Shown here in pieces: positions 22,294 through 33,588 of a stretch of DNA of 64,000 nt. Made by a program: the position numbers and the translations under genes. Under the pieces are notes generated by a model, which was given only the letters and a program-made list of their open reading frames with translations, was not told where the DNA came from and ran no database searches. The stretch's first letter is position 1. Each line of letters begins with the position of its first letter. Origin of the DNA: Armillaria gallica (taxonomy: Eukaryota; Basidiomycota; Agaricomycetes; Agaricales; Physalacriaceae); contig JBANDB010000006.1 of assembly GCA_037576215.1 (NCBI GenBank), positions 1,488,001-1,552,000 on the forward strand, read 5' to 3'.

Positions 22294-23632
22294 TTACTTT
22301 CCGTCTCGTTTCCCATCCTTCCTCCGTTTCTGCTTGGCGGCAGCCCTGCCTGCAGCTCTCTCCTCCTTCGCTGCTTTCATGTCCCTGGGTGCAGAAGCGC
22401 GGACTTGTTTGATGTGGGTTGGGACGATCTGCTTGTCGGATGCATATGATTGTGGCACGAACCAGGGAGCAGCAATAACAGGCACGGCTTCTAATATAGA
22501 AGAAAGCGCCGATAGGCCCGCGGTCTCGTTCTGAGCAAGATTGTTGAATATAGAAACAAAGGCCTGCGGTAAAATACGTACGTCAAAGGCAAACACGGCA
22601 ATCCTTCGTATATTTAAGCTTTCTGCTAGGGTGGCTTCGGCGCCCTTGGGTAACGGTATAAGCTTGATAGGTTCGGATGTTTTACAAGAGTTGAATGAAG
22701 CGACGAGATGCGGGATGTGGTCGATGAGGATGGGTGGATCAACATCAGTGCGACAGACGAAAATATACTTGAGTGGTCGAGGCGGCTCGGAAGATTCCTC
22801 TATCGAACCTGAGCTTGAAATAACAACCGTGTGTCGCGCAGCTTGAATTTGGCATTCAAGCCGTTTTGTAACTGCGTTGATTCCGACGACGAGATGTTTC
22901 AGAAAGGGAGATGGAAGAGGAATATCGGCATGGTCAGAAATGTCTGCAGGAGGATCACCAGAGTCGTCATTGGAAAGTTCGGTGCTGTGTACATTCGTAG
23001 GGGGAACAAATGCGTCTTTCGACGGAGTCGTCTTCTGCTTCTTCTCGCTGCGTTGCTCCTCCTGCACCTCACGCTTCCGCTTGGAGTTCACAGTTGACAC
23101 TGGAGGATTAGCGACGCTAGAATCCACCTGCGAAGACGATGTCGTTGAAACAGAGATAAAAGCATCTGTCTTTTGCTTTTTCTTCTCAGATCCCTGGTCG
23201 TCGTTTCCATCTCTTTTGCGCTTAGGAACTGCAGCTGCATCAATACTCACAGACGTGGGTGCGATATCAGGATTGAATTCTGTAGAAGATACAGTGGAAG
23301 ACTCCGTTGGCGCGTTGTTGTCTGCCTTCGGCTTCCGACCATATTTCTTGCGGTGATTACTGTCGCGTCTTTCGCGCGGTTTATGTGCTGAAACGCCTTC
23401 CACAAGTAATAGAACTTGGGCTAATATCAAGTTTTGCAAGTTCACTGGAACTGAAGGCCTAAACGTCGTGTTTGCTGACATTGTTTTAGTAAAGGATGAG
23501 GACGCACCATCGAACGCGAAACGGGTTATCTAGAACGCTTTTAAAGACTACCTTCCGCTCCTTCTCTTTCTCCTTTTGAGGATTTGCCCGATTAGAGATA
23601 TGAGTATACGTTTTTGCCGTCCTCTCGGACAT
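22294..23632 (-). CDS. POP3: RNase P/RNase MRP subunit Pop3
   Basis: Protein subunit of nuclear RNase P and RNase MRP (tRNA 5' and rRNA processing), with an L7Ae-like fold. Three exons (23632-23508, 23458-22582, 22530-22294) give 412 residues. Exon 1 starts MSERTAKTYTHISNRANPQ and contains KVVFKSVLDNPFRVRW. The spliced frame continues PSVPVNLQNLILAQVLLLVEG. Between residues ~80 and 190 there is a disordered insertion with two related units, KRKRDGNDDQGSEKK and KRKREVQEEQRSEKK. The conserved core is LKHLVVGINAVTKRLECQ, LKYIFVCRTDVDPPIL, DHIPHLVASFN, PIKLIPLPKGAEATLAESL and RRIAVFAFD. A 51-nt intron (22531-22581, GTACGT...CTCAG) is a multiple of three and free of stops, so a naive frame reads through it. 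The C-terminus is strongly basic (nuclear). It is divergent from the arrestin gene; the 196-bp gap holds both promoters. Confidence 0.85.
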
Positions 23633-23828
23633 GAGGGGGTGAGAGGAAGCTGTGCTGCTATTTGGTTTTGCTTGCTCCCCGCGTCGAAATGCTCGCGCCC
23701 ACAAGGTCCCACAGGAACTCGTTGGTTGGATTCGGGACAACAAGGATCTGACCGTAGCCGACCTGTTCATGCAACTCATATCGCCCATTGCATTCTGCGG
23801 CTTACTATCATTCTTCCCTTCCACAAGC

Positions 23829-26734
23829 ATGTCCTCTATCAGTACCTCGTCGACTGTAGGCCTCGGCATCAAGTTCCCTCCTTCCAGACATTCATCGTTC
23901 GGTGCTTCCGAAGAATCTACGCAATCCTCGGGCCTGCCGTACTCATCAAATATGGGTGCTGAATGCGCGACACAGTTGCCACAGTTTCCCGGGTCACAAG
24001 TCGGATCGTTGAGGTCAAATCACTCTATGAAAGGGCTTCTGGAAGCTGAGAACGGTGGTGCGATGGTAGAGCTTGATATGTGTGGCGGAACCTCTGGATT
24101 TAAGACAGGACAACGCATCGTGATGAATACCGACTCGCTCGTTCACGAAACTATCCGACGGACAAGCCTGCCTCATGGTTCGAACTTGGTATCATCTGCA
24201 GAGGAAAACGCCCTGTCTCGACATGGCACCCTTCTTAGCGTTGGTGTTACTGCTGGACGGAACGCTGCGGAACTCAAGTCTATCCTTGGCAATGCTAACT
24301 CTCGTCTCAAGCCTGGTGCTGCTCTGATCCCTTCCTCCACAAGGACTAGCCAAGGCGACAAGACATCTCTGGAGCAGGCAAAACCGCGTGCGCGTGTAGA
24401 AGTCGATATCATTCTTTACAGCAAGACTTGCGTTCAAGGCGGCTTTCTCAGAGGACAAGTGAAAATCCGGATTCGGAAACCAGGTAGAAAAGAATCGGCT
24501 GTTTTGGTTTCTGGTGGCAAGATTAGAGTCGTCGGATTTGAATGCATCAACGGCGAAGACGATCGGCATACATTCTATCAAACATCCACTCTTCTTTCCG
24601 ATGTTTGTAGCTCGTTCGACGAGATGCTCGGAACTGTTCCTGACGAAGAAGGTTTTGCCAAAATAAAGGATGGAGTTTTTGTTTTTCCTTTTTCCGTGGC
24701 TTTACCTTTGGATGGAGACGTCGGCAACCCCAAAGGAATGTTGCACCCTCATTCCGGCATAACTGTACGCTATATTGCAATGTTGTGAGTGAGCCTTGGT
24801 TGTTCTGCTTCATAAATCTGATCCTTCCATCTTAGCTCTATCAAGGTGAAAGAATCAGATACTGGCAAACGCTCCATTGCCCACTTCTATCGCGACTGCG
24901 AAATCTGGCCACGTCTCAATCCATCGACGATTCTAGCCCCTGCTCTAGTTCCTCTTCAGGCGCATGTCACGAAAAGTATCTTCATGGGTGGATGCGGAAA
25001 AGTGACATTGTCCGCCTCGTTGCATCGGCTCCACTGGGTTGCAGGCCAACAGTGTTGCGTGAAAGCTAGGGTCACAAATCACACGAAAAAAACGATCAAG
25101 AGTCTGACCCTTTCACTTTTCCGCTCCACCGTGATCTTCAAGCCTCGACCTTACCTCGATGTTGAGGGTGTGAACGTGGAGCAGGATCCGGATGCGTGTC
25201 AGACGACAACGACAGAGAAACAGGTCGCCGAGAGCACGCTTCAGATGGGGCAGCATGGCTCAAGGGGTCATGCAAGCGCCAAAGGTTGGTGGACAGGTGT
25301 ACCACCCGGTGATGAGCAAGAGTTCTGCCATTTTATTCTGATCCCTGTATGTGGACATAGCCCGTCCTACTGGTTCACCAGGCTGACTAAACATAGCCTG
25401 ATGCTCTAACCATGCCCAGAGGGAGACTCTTGGAAGAGGAATATACGCTACGAGTGTCTGTCAGTGCCGGTCCTCTTGGCTCAGACGTCCATGTGAAGCT
25501 ACCTATTAAAATCATCAACTTCCTCTCTATCGATCCTCCACCCACATACCCTCTACCGACAGGGGACGGTCCAATCGACGCGCAGCGACCAATCTATGAC
25601 TCCAATAAGCGCAATTCCAATGCCCTGGACTCACTGGATGAATACGAGGACGAAGTATATTCTGATGATCATTCTGATTATGTCCCTAGTGACGAAGCAG
25701 CGATGGATTCAAACGACCCTTACGATGGCATCTCGTCCAACGAACACTTGACGACCGCCGCTACGCAAGGTGACAGGCACCAAGGGGGAAACCTCTCCAT
25801 ATACGATGACACAGACGAAGTTGTACAACATGCTATCACCTCCGCAAGTATTGATTCTAGATATGCCGAACATGGCAACCGATTCGCAGATTTGTACTAT
25901 GCTTCTATGCAGGAAGATTTGAATGCAGGCGTGCTCCAGTCACTCGAAGAGGAAGCGATGGATCCTTGCAGTGCAACACCCCGGCCTCCCGCAGAAGAAC
26001 CGAAACCTGAACTGGCCAAGGGCCCTTCATCCTTTGCTCAGCGTGTAGAAGAGAAGCTACGTGCTGCTGGTGCGGAGTGCAGGCTCAACCGGCTCGACAC
26101 ATCGTTGTGCGATGAACCGCTAGAACCCGCGGAATCAGAACCTGCGACAGAAGACCCGTCGACCCGTGACTCGTACTTCTGCCCTAGAACTGAGATCCCA
26201 GACGAAGTAGAGGAACAGAACTCGCAGCCGGTTCCGTCTCCTCTCGGTATACAGCGGCCGGCATCCTCTCATTCTTCAGCGTCCGGTTCCGGTTCGGACT
26301 GCAGTGATCGATCACCACAATCCAGTCAGACATCCTGTAGTTCTGCAGATGTACGCGATGCGGAGAAGCTGGTGCTCGTAAGGAGTGAATCTGTCCAAGG
26401 CCCCGAGGACAGCTTGCCTAAACCGTCTACGTCGGCGCCAGTCCCTAAAACAAGGGCAAGAGGATCGACTGTTTCTCAAGTTGCTGCGCAAATTGAAAGA
26501 CAATTCAACAGCAGCTCGTCAACGACTACGCCCACCAATAAAGCTACGCCCGGAGAAGATATTTTGAAACCAAGTACAGCTGCGAGACCTCTTCCTGTAC
26601 CCTTGACCGATATGCACACTACTACCTCTCCAAAGAAATCCGCTATTGGATCCGCAACGTCTGTGAAAGACAAGATTCGAGAGCTCGAACAGAAAGCGCG
26701 AGAGATGGACATGGAGTCGACCGGGCCGCTGTAA
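23829..26734 (+). CDS. Alpha-arrestin (arrestin-related trafficking adaptor)
   Basis: Adaptor that recruits a Nedd4/Rsp5-type ubiquitin ligase to plasma-membrane transporters for endocytosis. Three exons (23829-24784, 24836-25346, 25397-26734) give 934 residues. The ATG at 23829 (MSSISTSSTVGLGIKFPPS) begins a disordered Ser-rich leader of about 190 residues. The arrestin N domain follows (VEVDIILYSKTCVQGGFLRG, GGKIRVVGFECINGEDD, FPFSVALPLDGDV). The C domain is VTKSIFMGGCGKVTLSASL, HRLHWVAGQQCCVKARVTN, then PPDALTMPRGRLLEEEYTLR joined across the 25347-25396 intron. Right after the C domain lies IDPPPTYPLP, a PPxY (PPTY) ligase-binding motif. The remaining ~400 residues are acidic/Ser-rich and end in a coiled-coil-like DKIRELEQKAREMDM. 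The OPT transporter at 30 kb is one conceivable kind of client; this is speculation from proximity only. Confidence 0.88.
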
Positions 26735-26879
26735 CAGTCTTCACAGCTTACTGGGCAATGTTTGGTGACAATGAAACGTGAAAGTATGCAATAATGATGT
26801 AGTACATGTGTAGTATAAGAATGTATAACAGTGGAAAGAAATACTTCAAATGGCGTCTGAGTAATACATGTAGAAGGTG

Positions 26880-28379
26880 TCAAGCTCCCAGAGCTTCCAG
26901 AGCCGTTCTCAGCTCCTTTATAGCCTGCTCTCTATCCTCGTAATCCAGAGCACTGATGGCGAATCTAGCGTGTCTCTGCGCCTTCGTCACCATCGCGGGT
27001 GTGAGCTCCATTGGTACGGGTTCCGGTGAATGCATGGAAGAATAACCAGGATGCCATGTTGAAGTAAGCGTATGCGACGAAGCCGAGATGGCAGAAGGAG
27101 GTGCTGGCGGTGCGGATGGAGTAAAGGAGGCATATGAGCCAGGCGGCTCAACAAGATATTGCCCTTGATGATCATGCACCGGAGGTTCAGAGTACACTTG
27201 CTCGCTGAATTCGCTGACTTTGGGTGACACTCTCGGAGATCCGGTTCCTGCAGAAGATCCGCCAACCACAGATGACGAAAAATGTACATTCCTGGCCCCC
27301 GCACCGTTTTGAAGATAGTCTGCAGGTTCATGAAGTCTGCCTTTACCAAAAGTGGGTGAATCTGGCGTTGAATCTGGGTAGTCCGATCTTGCTAATACAC
27401 TGTCAGCGGGTTCTATACCAGGTGTTGCCGCTGTACTCCAGCTCCCCGGTGTCACGACCTTCTCCTCCCATTCAGACCCTGGACGATCCACACCAAGGTG
27501 CGGCGGTACCCTTCGGGGCGGAGTCTGTGGCACATCCTCAAGAGATATGTGTGGTGGAGGTGGCGGCGATGACGTCTTGATCTGAGGCGGAGAGTAGCCG
27601 TGTGGAGGTGATCCGGCTCGAGGCGCCGAGGTGTTAGGCGGTATTGACGTGGTGGCAGGTAAATTGTCTTCGACTGGGAACGGGCTATATCTTCTTCGGA
27701 TAAGCCGCCTGCTGGCCCTGGTGTAGGTTTACGACCTTCACGGTAAGCTTTGGCTATATCTGCAGCCTTCCATTTGGCGTATCGGATCTTTTCCTCATTC
27801 TGGTGAATAGCATTAGCGAGATGCCTTCCATTGTAGCTGCGAGTGTACGTACAGTATCCGACACCTCGCTCTTTGGAAACGTCTTCAACACGTCAAGAAA
27901 ATGGGCAGCAGCCAAGAACTTCTTCGCTGTCGATCTGGGAATCGTTTAGAGCACCGTAAAAAGTGTATGGGGCGCGCTAAACAGACCTGGTTGATTGACC
28001 CTTTCTATCTTCGTTGTCGGCAAGATTGAAAACTCTCAAAGCAAAGTTCTCGACATATGCAGCGCTTGCGGCCTCGATGTCGATTGCGTCGCTGGGCCCT
28101 ATTTCTTGCTTCATGGATTCTAAAAGGCCCAAGAGTTCGAAGAGAAAGTTGCGGCAGGGGGTAGCTTTCGCTTTGAGACCTATGCCAACTTGCGCAGCGT
28201 AATACGCGCCTAAGATGGATGAGCATATACACGGAAGAATAACATTCGCGACAACACGCACACCAGTAAGCCATAACGGGTTCCTTCGTCTTGAGTTCAT
28301 CGGCGCGCTGAAGATATGGCGTCAAGGACTTGAGTTCTGGAGGGACAGGCGGTAGATTGAAAAGTTTTGGTGCAGTCAT
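26880..28379 (-). CDS. VTA1: Vta1/LIP5-type ESCRT-III/Vps4 cofactor
   Basis: Activates the Vps4 ATPase that recycles ESCRT-III during multivesicular-body sorting, downstream of arrestin-driven ubiquitination. Exons 28379-28262, 28209-27987, 27934-27853 and 27799 onward. The MIT-like N-domain reads LPPVPPELKSLTPYLQRADE, YWCAYYAAQVGI, AASAAYVENFALRVFNLADN and KKFLAAAHFLDVLKTFP. Then KIRYAKWKAADIAKAYREGR and KPTPGPAGGL lead into a Pro/Ser-rich linker. The C-terminal Vta1 dimerisation motif is VTKAQRHARFAISALDYEDR followed by EQAIKELRTALEALGA. Between GGLSEEDIA and PFPVEDNLPA the frame slips by one base at a C3 run (27682-27684). One extra C restores a 447-residue protein with all phases correct. 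Two in-phase introns (27617-27681 or 27674-27732) could bypass the break but have weak signals or delete conserved residues. Confidence 0.88.
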
Positions 28380-28818
28380 TGGTGAGCTGATTGTGACCAA
28401 GAATTCAACTCTTTATATCGACGATTTGCTTCGGAAGCGCAGTAAATCCGAGTCAGAATAGCATGTATATTGCGCAGCCAAATATAGGGAAGGATTTCCA
28501 ACGTACTGACGAAATGCCTTGCGACGTGCACGAGAAGTGGAGAAGATAACTGTTAGCGGACAAATAGTCTCTTTCCATTTTCGGGCAGTCTATTGCCTGC
28601 CGACCCTGCCCTGCCTGCCTGCCCAAGTCCGTTCGCCCAACGATCATGCCAACGATGAATAGAATCGGGACTGCCCAGTCAATGCTTACTACTCGGGTTT
28701 GTCTGCTAAAGCATATTGTTCGTGTCTAGTTCTACACTGTCAGGCATCCCTAAACAATAACATTGTGACGCAGCGCGTCCGGCGGACCAGCGCCGCAAAC
28801 TCCTACGTGATCAGATCA
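28380..28818. other. Intergenic spacer upstream of VTA1
   Basis: Contains the presumed VTA1 promoter (minus strand) and ends at the target-site duplication of the MITE. No gene was recognised. Confidence 0.4.
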
Positions 28819-28826
28819 GGCTCGTA
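28819..28826. repeat. 8-bp target-site duplication, left copy (GGCTCGTA)
   Basis: GGCTCGTA lies immediately left of the element end CAAGGGGGG and recurs exactly at 29230-29237, immediately right of CCCCCCTTG. An exact 8-bp flanking repeat is the footprint expected from hAT-type insertion. Confidence 0.7.
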
Positions 28827-29229
28827 CAAGGGGGGTGTGGAAATAAAATCCCCGACATGACGTACATTTTCGTGTTTAAGGCCATGGGGACCCCCCCCCT
28901 CCCTCCCCCTCCTGCCATATATGGTAGTAATATATCCATAATAGGCATGATTTATAATGCTATTGTCATCATTTTGACCACATGAGGCTCTCACGGACTT
29001 AGCCAAGCTTAGCCATGGCATGTCGGAAGGTAGAAAACAGACCAAAAATGTATGTATGATGCTAAATATCTTCATTTGCAGTATAATTCCCATTATTTCA
29101 TGCAAATGGCACCCAGCAGACCACACAAATACCTATATATAGTAAGTGAGGTTTCGTGTTTAAGGTTGCTACCCCTCCCCCTCTCCCCCCCTACCCCTTG
29201 TCCGGGATTTTATTCCCACACCCCCCTTG
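28827..29229. mobile_element. Non-autonomous DNA transposon (hAT-like MITE), 403 bp
   Basis: The ends are imperfect inverted repeats. The left end is CAAGGGGGGTGTGGAAATAA and continues AATCCCCGACA. The right end, read inward on the minus strand, is CAAGGGGGGTGTGGGAATAA continuing AATCCCGGACA. That is about 31 bp with two or three mismatches. Exact 8-bp repeats (GGCTCGTA) flank it, as expected for the hAT superfamily. The interior has no open frame of note. It holds long C-tracts (28890-28912 and 29171-29196) and a subterminal direct repeat (TTTCGTGTTTAAGG near 28867 and again near 29152). No transposase is present, so movement would need a helper in trans. The near-identity of the ends and exact target duplication suggest a fairly recent insertion. 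Confidence 0.75.
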
Positions 29230-29237
29230 GGCTCGTA
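29230..29237. repeat. 8-bp target-site duplication, right copy (GGCTCGTA)
   Basis: Exact repeat of 28819-28826, directly abutting the right terminal inverted repeat of the MITE. Confidence 0.7.
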
Positions 29238-30379
29238 CGTGCTCACGGTGCCGACATCGCTCTGCCTGACTTGGTGGTCGTGTCCATCTTCTACTCCCTA
29301 ACCTAACACTTGCGGTCTCGTGCTCATTAACCCTGCTTCATCTCGCTCCACGCTTGGCAATGGGTGTGACTTGTATGGCTTTATAACTCTTTTGTGGAGC
29401 CCGCGAATGAAATATGCTGGAAGTCTCACCATTTCCACGTTGTTGACAGACTGAACATCTTCCTTCTCTCGCCTTGCCCCACAGCTTAGTGGAGGTCGTT
29501 ACTGTCACATGAACTGGCTTGAATTCGCCTAAGCGTTGTGCATGTGCTAAGTCTTGGTCGTTGGTGATATAGAACAAGCTGATACGCGGCATTCGGATCA
29601 ATCTTTTCGTTTTCATCTTACCCGAGCTTCCATTCTACAGAATGAAAAGCTGCAAATCATCTGCCTCATCGGAGATAACCCACATAGTGGCGGTGCCGTC
29701 AACGATCTAAAGGTCCTTCAGAGGTCAATATTGGAATAACCTTCACCTCGTTGTTCTCATTGAATGGTGAGAATAATTTGGGGTTTAAAACCGTCTCGCT
29801 TCAGATCCTGTGACATGATTAGTAGACCTGATTCCCGCATCTTCTCGTCGATTTCAATTCGCTCAAACGGTGATCCCGTACTATTCTTATCTCTTCATTC
29901 AATCCCTTCTTCCGAATCTCCGAACTCGTGGATCCTGAGCCTCAGACGGGCATATCTTCTTTTTGTATCAGCATGACCTTCAGACGCAACAAGTGAAAGG
30001 CTTTGCTTCGAACCGGTGTTCTAGTACTGCTGCGCTGACAACGGGTAGCCGATGGGACTGGAAAATAGCTATCGCTATCTAAGGCATTAACTCTTCTTAG
30101 TGCTCATGTGGTAGTGAACCATACTACGCAGGGACTCATTGATAATTGAGTAACTATTCTTGGTCTCACATTTTAGGACTGAGGCATCTATAGCGGCTTT
30201 TTCTGGCATACGCACCTGGAGATAACCAGATATCGGACTCTCACGTTGCCGAGTTCTGGGCAGCTCGCACTTATCTCCTTCCAATTTTTTCCTTCTTATC
30301 TGTTCACAAGTACCTATATAACCGTGGTCATCAATCATTCCGATTTTACAGGATCTTTTTCTTCCCGTTCTTTCTCTGG
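29238..30379. other. Intergenic region, 1.1 kb, upstream of the OPT transporter
   Basis: No complete gene could be built. On the minus strand around 29960-29760 there are coding-looking fragments (LRLRIHEFGDSEEGIE; FERIEIDEKMRESGLL, then IMSQDLKRDGFKPQ), but they are separated by stops with no good splice sites. They may be a gene relic or chance. The right part (about 30000-30379) presumably holds the OPT promoter and 5' leader. Confidence 0.35.
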
Positions 30380-33300
30380 ATGATGTCTTCCTTAGTCGAC
30401 GGCGTGAATGCGCCACCTCCGATTAACAAAGGGTCGGCCTCCTCTGACAACGAGAAAGCCTCTTTCAAGGACGAGAAGAGTTTCGAGAAGGGAGCCGACG
30501 ATAAAGTTTCTGTCTTGAGGGTCACGGATATTGGAGGTGTGTTCGAGGATGGGCGCGCGATTGACCTGGGCGAAGATGGTAAAGAGCGACCAATTGGTTC
30601 GTATTTCCGACGTTTGTACCTAATTTTCTCGCGTCCTGATGCTTGCATTTACATAGTGTCTGCGGAAGACTGGTCACTTCGTCTTATTTCGCTCGATGAT
30701 GACCCCACTCTTCCCGTATGGACCTTCCGTCTATGGTTCTGCTCAATGGGTTTGTCGTGTTTCGGCGCCGTGTTAAGTCAGATATTTGTACGTAGCATTA
30801 CATTCGCCGAGACTTCTTATTACAAACCCACTACTTAACCAGTCATTCCGCCCCCAAATTGTCTACGTCTCCCAACTCTTCCTCCAAACTGCTGCTTTCG
30901 GCCTAGGCAAGCTTCTGGAAGAAATTCTCCCGGGGCCTAACAATCGCCTCCCACTTCTACGAACCTCGGACAGCGCCTTTTGGCGCTTTATCAATCCCGG
31001 ACCGTTCAATATCAAGGAGCATGTGGGTATCCTCATCATGTCGGCGGCGGCCACGCACGGTGCCTTGGCTATCAACATTTTCTCTGCAGATGACCTCTTT
31101 TATGGGTTCCAACCAAATACAGCCATTGCTATTTTTACGCTACTTGGAAGCCAGTTATTAGGGTATGGACTAGCGGGTATGTAGTCGTATGATCAAGCTA
31201 GGCAATCCAAGCTGATGATCATTGTAGGAATGATGCGCTCGTTCCTGGTATACCCCACGTTTATTGTTTTCCCGAACTTGATCCCCACAATCCAAATGTT
31301 TGAGGTCTTGCATAATAATACCGACAACTTCCTACAGAAAAAAAGGATTAAGTTTTTCTGGATATTGTTCGTCGGCGCATGTGGGTATCACGTTAAATTA
31401 TTGTCACCTTGTCCTTACATTCAACGATATGTAACAGTCGTCTGGGAATGGTTCCCGGAATACATCGCTCCTCTGCTTACGGGTGTCTCTATCATGTGTC
31501 TTGCCCGTCGGGATAGCGCGTGGGTCACTCGCATCTTTGGCGGCGCTGCTGGCAATGAGGGGCTTGGGCTTTTCTCACTTTGTTTCGACTGGAACTACGT
31601 CGGGTCGGGCGGATCGGCCTATGGTGCTCTGTTTCAACCCTTGGCAACCCAGCTGTCGTTGTTCGGTGGTGTATTAATTTGCATGTACGTGGAATGCGTT
31701 ACATTTGTGATATGTCTTGATGATGAACTCACCTACGCTAGATTGAGTTTCGCTGGCGTATACGCAAACAATGTATGGAACTCCCAGAGTTTTCCCTTCC
31801 TCACTCAGGTGTGCTTCGCCGTGCTACTTGTACTCTCGAACTTATTCATTGTGACTCCAGTTGCTCTATTTTGAAAACGGCACAGAGTATGACCAAACTC
31901 TTATCCTGGACGCAGATTACTCGATCAACGCCACAAAGCTTGAGGCTGTTGGCCTTCCTTTCATGGCCGGTACACAAGTCATATCTAAGATTGGCGCGAG
32001 TTTGTCGTTCGGAGCCACTGTTACTCATATGATTCTCTGGAATGGTAAGCAGGTGTGGGATACTATCAACATTGCTCGAGCCAATAAAATCGATGATGGT
32101 GAGCCTTGATTTATAACTACCGGGACAGAGATCGAATCGCAACCATTAGCCCATTATGAGAAAATGAAAGTTTACGACGAAGTCCCAATGTGGTGGTACG
32201 CCGGAATGTTTGTGGCGTCCATAGCTATGGCACTTGCTACAAATTACACTGGCGAGGCGCTGTTACCTTGGTATGATCCCAAGTTAATACACATACGACT
32301 TGCTGAGAGAGGCTTTAGGTGGGCCTTCTTCATCGCTGTAGGCTTTGCTACGATTTTCTTGCCCATCATTTCGACGCTATATGCCGTTTTATGGTGCGCT
32401 CCAATTCGTGGTTGGCGCTTTTTCCATTTTTTAATCAGCATGCAGTTACGTTCCGGGGACTGAAGACATCGCTCGAGTACGTGGCCTACTTTTTACAACT
32501 CGTTTGGGTGCTTGATATGCTGGATAGATGCTTGGTGCAGCATTAGTGCCCGGAAAACCTCACGTACGGTGTCTCATCGTCATTTTCTTCTTTCCACATC
32601 CTGATTTGATTCACTCGTGACTAGGCGAACATGTACTTCACGATGGTGAACGTCTTCTCACAATAACCCTAATTATGATTACTGATATACATACTATCAG
32701 TATGCCTACAATTCCACCGAACAGGGTCGCTCGATGACACGGGACCTGAAGATGGGACAATACACGAAGCTCCCTCCCAGAGTAACGTTCACTATGTAGG
32801 CTCGTACGTTCCTAACTTTGGTATTTCTATTCAACGAACCCTAGGCAGTGTGGTGGTGCCGTCATCGGCGCCATTCTCAATTATATCATCATGAAAGTTG
32901 TCATTAACTCCAATCGTGAAATCCTCCTCAGTATACAGGGTACCAACGTATGGTCGGGAGCGTCTATTCAATCTTTCAACAGGTATTCTGCCGTATTTCT
33001 CTTCTTATGACCATTTCCAACGCATTTTTCGTATCTTAGTGATGCAATTACATGGGGTGGCCTTGCAAAATACCTGTACCAACCTTCCGGACGATATGGC
33101 ATAATCCCGATGTCAATACTCATTGGTCTCATAGTTCCCATTCCATTCTGGCTTCTCCATAGGAAGTATCCCAAGCTTCATTTCGATGGTGTTATTACCC
33201 CGATGATCTGCAGCGAAATTGGGGCTCTTTCGGGAGGCATCAACTCCGCCGTCTTCAACACATTCTTGCTATGCATGTTTAGTCAGTTCTACCTGAGAAG

Positions 33301-33588
33301 ATATCACCCGAGATGGTTCAGGAAGTACAACTTCTTGTAAGATCTGGATGTAAAACCTGACCTTGTACAAACTGACGCTCAAGCTCAGGATGTCGGCTGC
33401 CCTGGATGGTGGGACAGAAGTCATGGTATTTGTCTATAGTTTTGCGGCAAGTCAAAAATCATACTCGACTTCACTAAAGGTTTCTGATCATCTCGCAGGT
33501 TGGGGGTGCCGGGGGTCGCGTTGTCAACTTCCCTAACTGGGCGCTCAATCCTACTGGAAATCTCGACTATTGCAAGAGGCTGACATAG
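30380..33588 (+). CDS. OPT-family oligopeptide transporter, 17 exons
   Basis: Proton-coupled plasma-membrane transporter of small peptides (OPT family). Seventeen exons: 30380-30596, 30657-30787, 30843-31176, 31228-31380, 31438-31684, 31742-31808, 31861-32098, 32150-32270, 32319-32393, 32446-32476, 32528-32563, 32625-32651, 32701-32795, 32845-32982, 33040-33336, 33389-33446, 33499-33588. All phases agree and give 784 residues with about 14-16 hydrophobic segments. Family motifs appear across junctions: SAEDWSLRLISLDDDPTLPV, FVWEWFPEYIAPLLTGVS, the GVYANNVWNSQSFPF block, VPMWWYAGMFVAS, LPWWAFFIAVGFATIFLP, PGKPHANMYFTMV, LKMGQYTKLPPRVTF, QGTNVWSGASIQSFNSDAIT and GGAGGRVVNFPNWALNPTGN. The intron 33447-33498 starts with GC (GCAAGT) rather than GT. 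The first intron is in frame and stop-free. Very small exons (27-36 nt) make automated prediction fragile here. Confidence 0.92.

Noticed and set aside
28885..29200. C-rich tracts considered as a CRISPR-like or satellite array
   Set aside because: They are parts of a MITE with inverted ends; there are no regularly spaced repeats or spacers.
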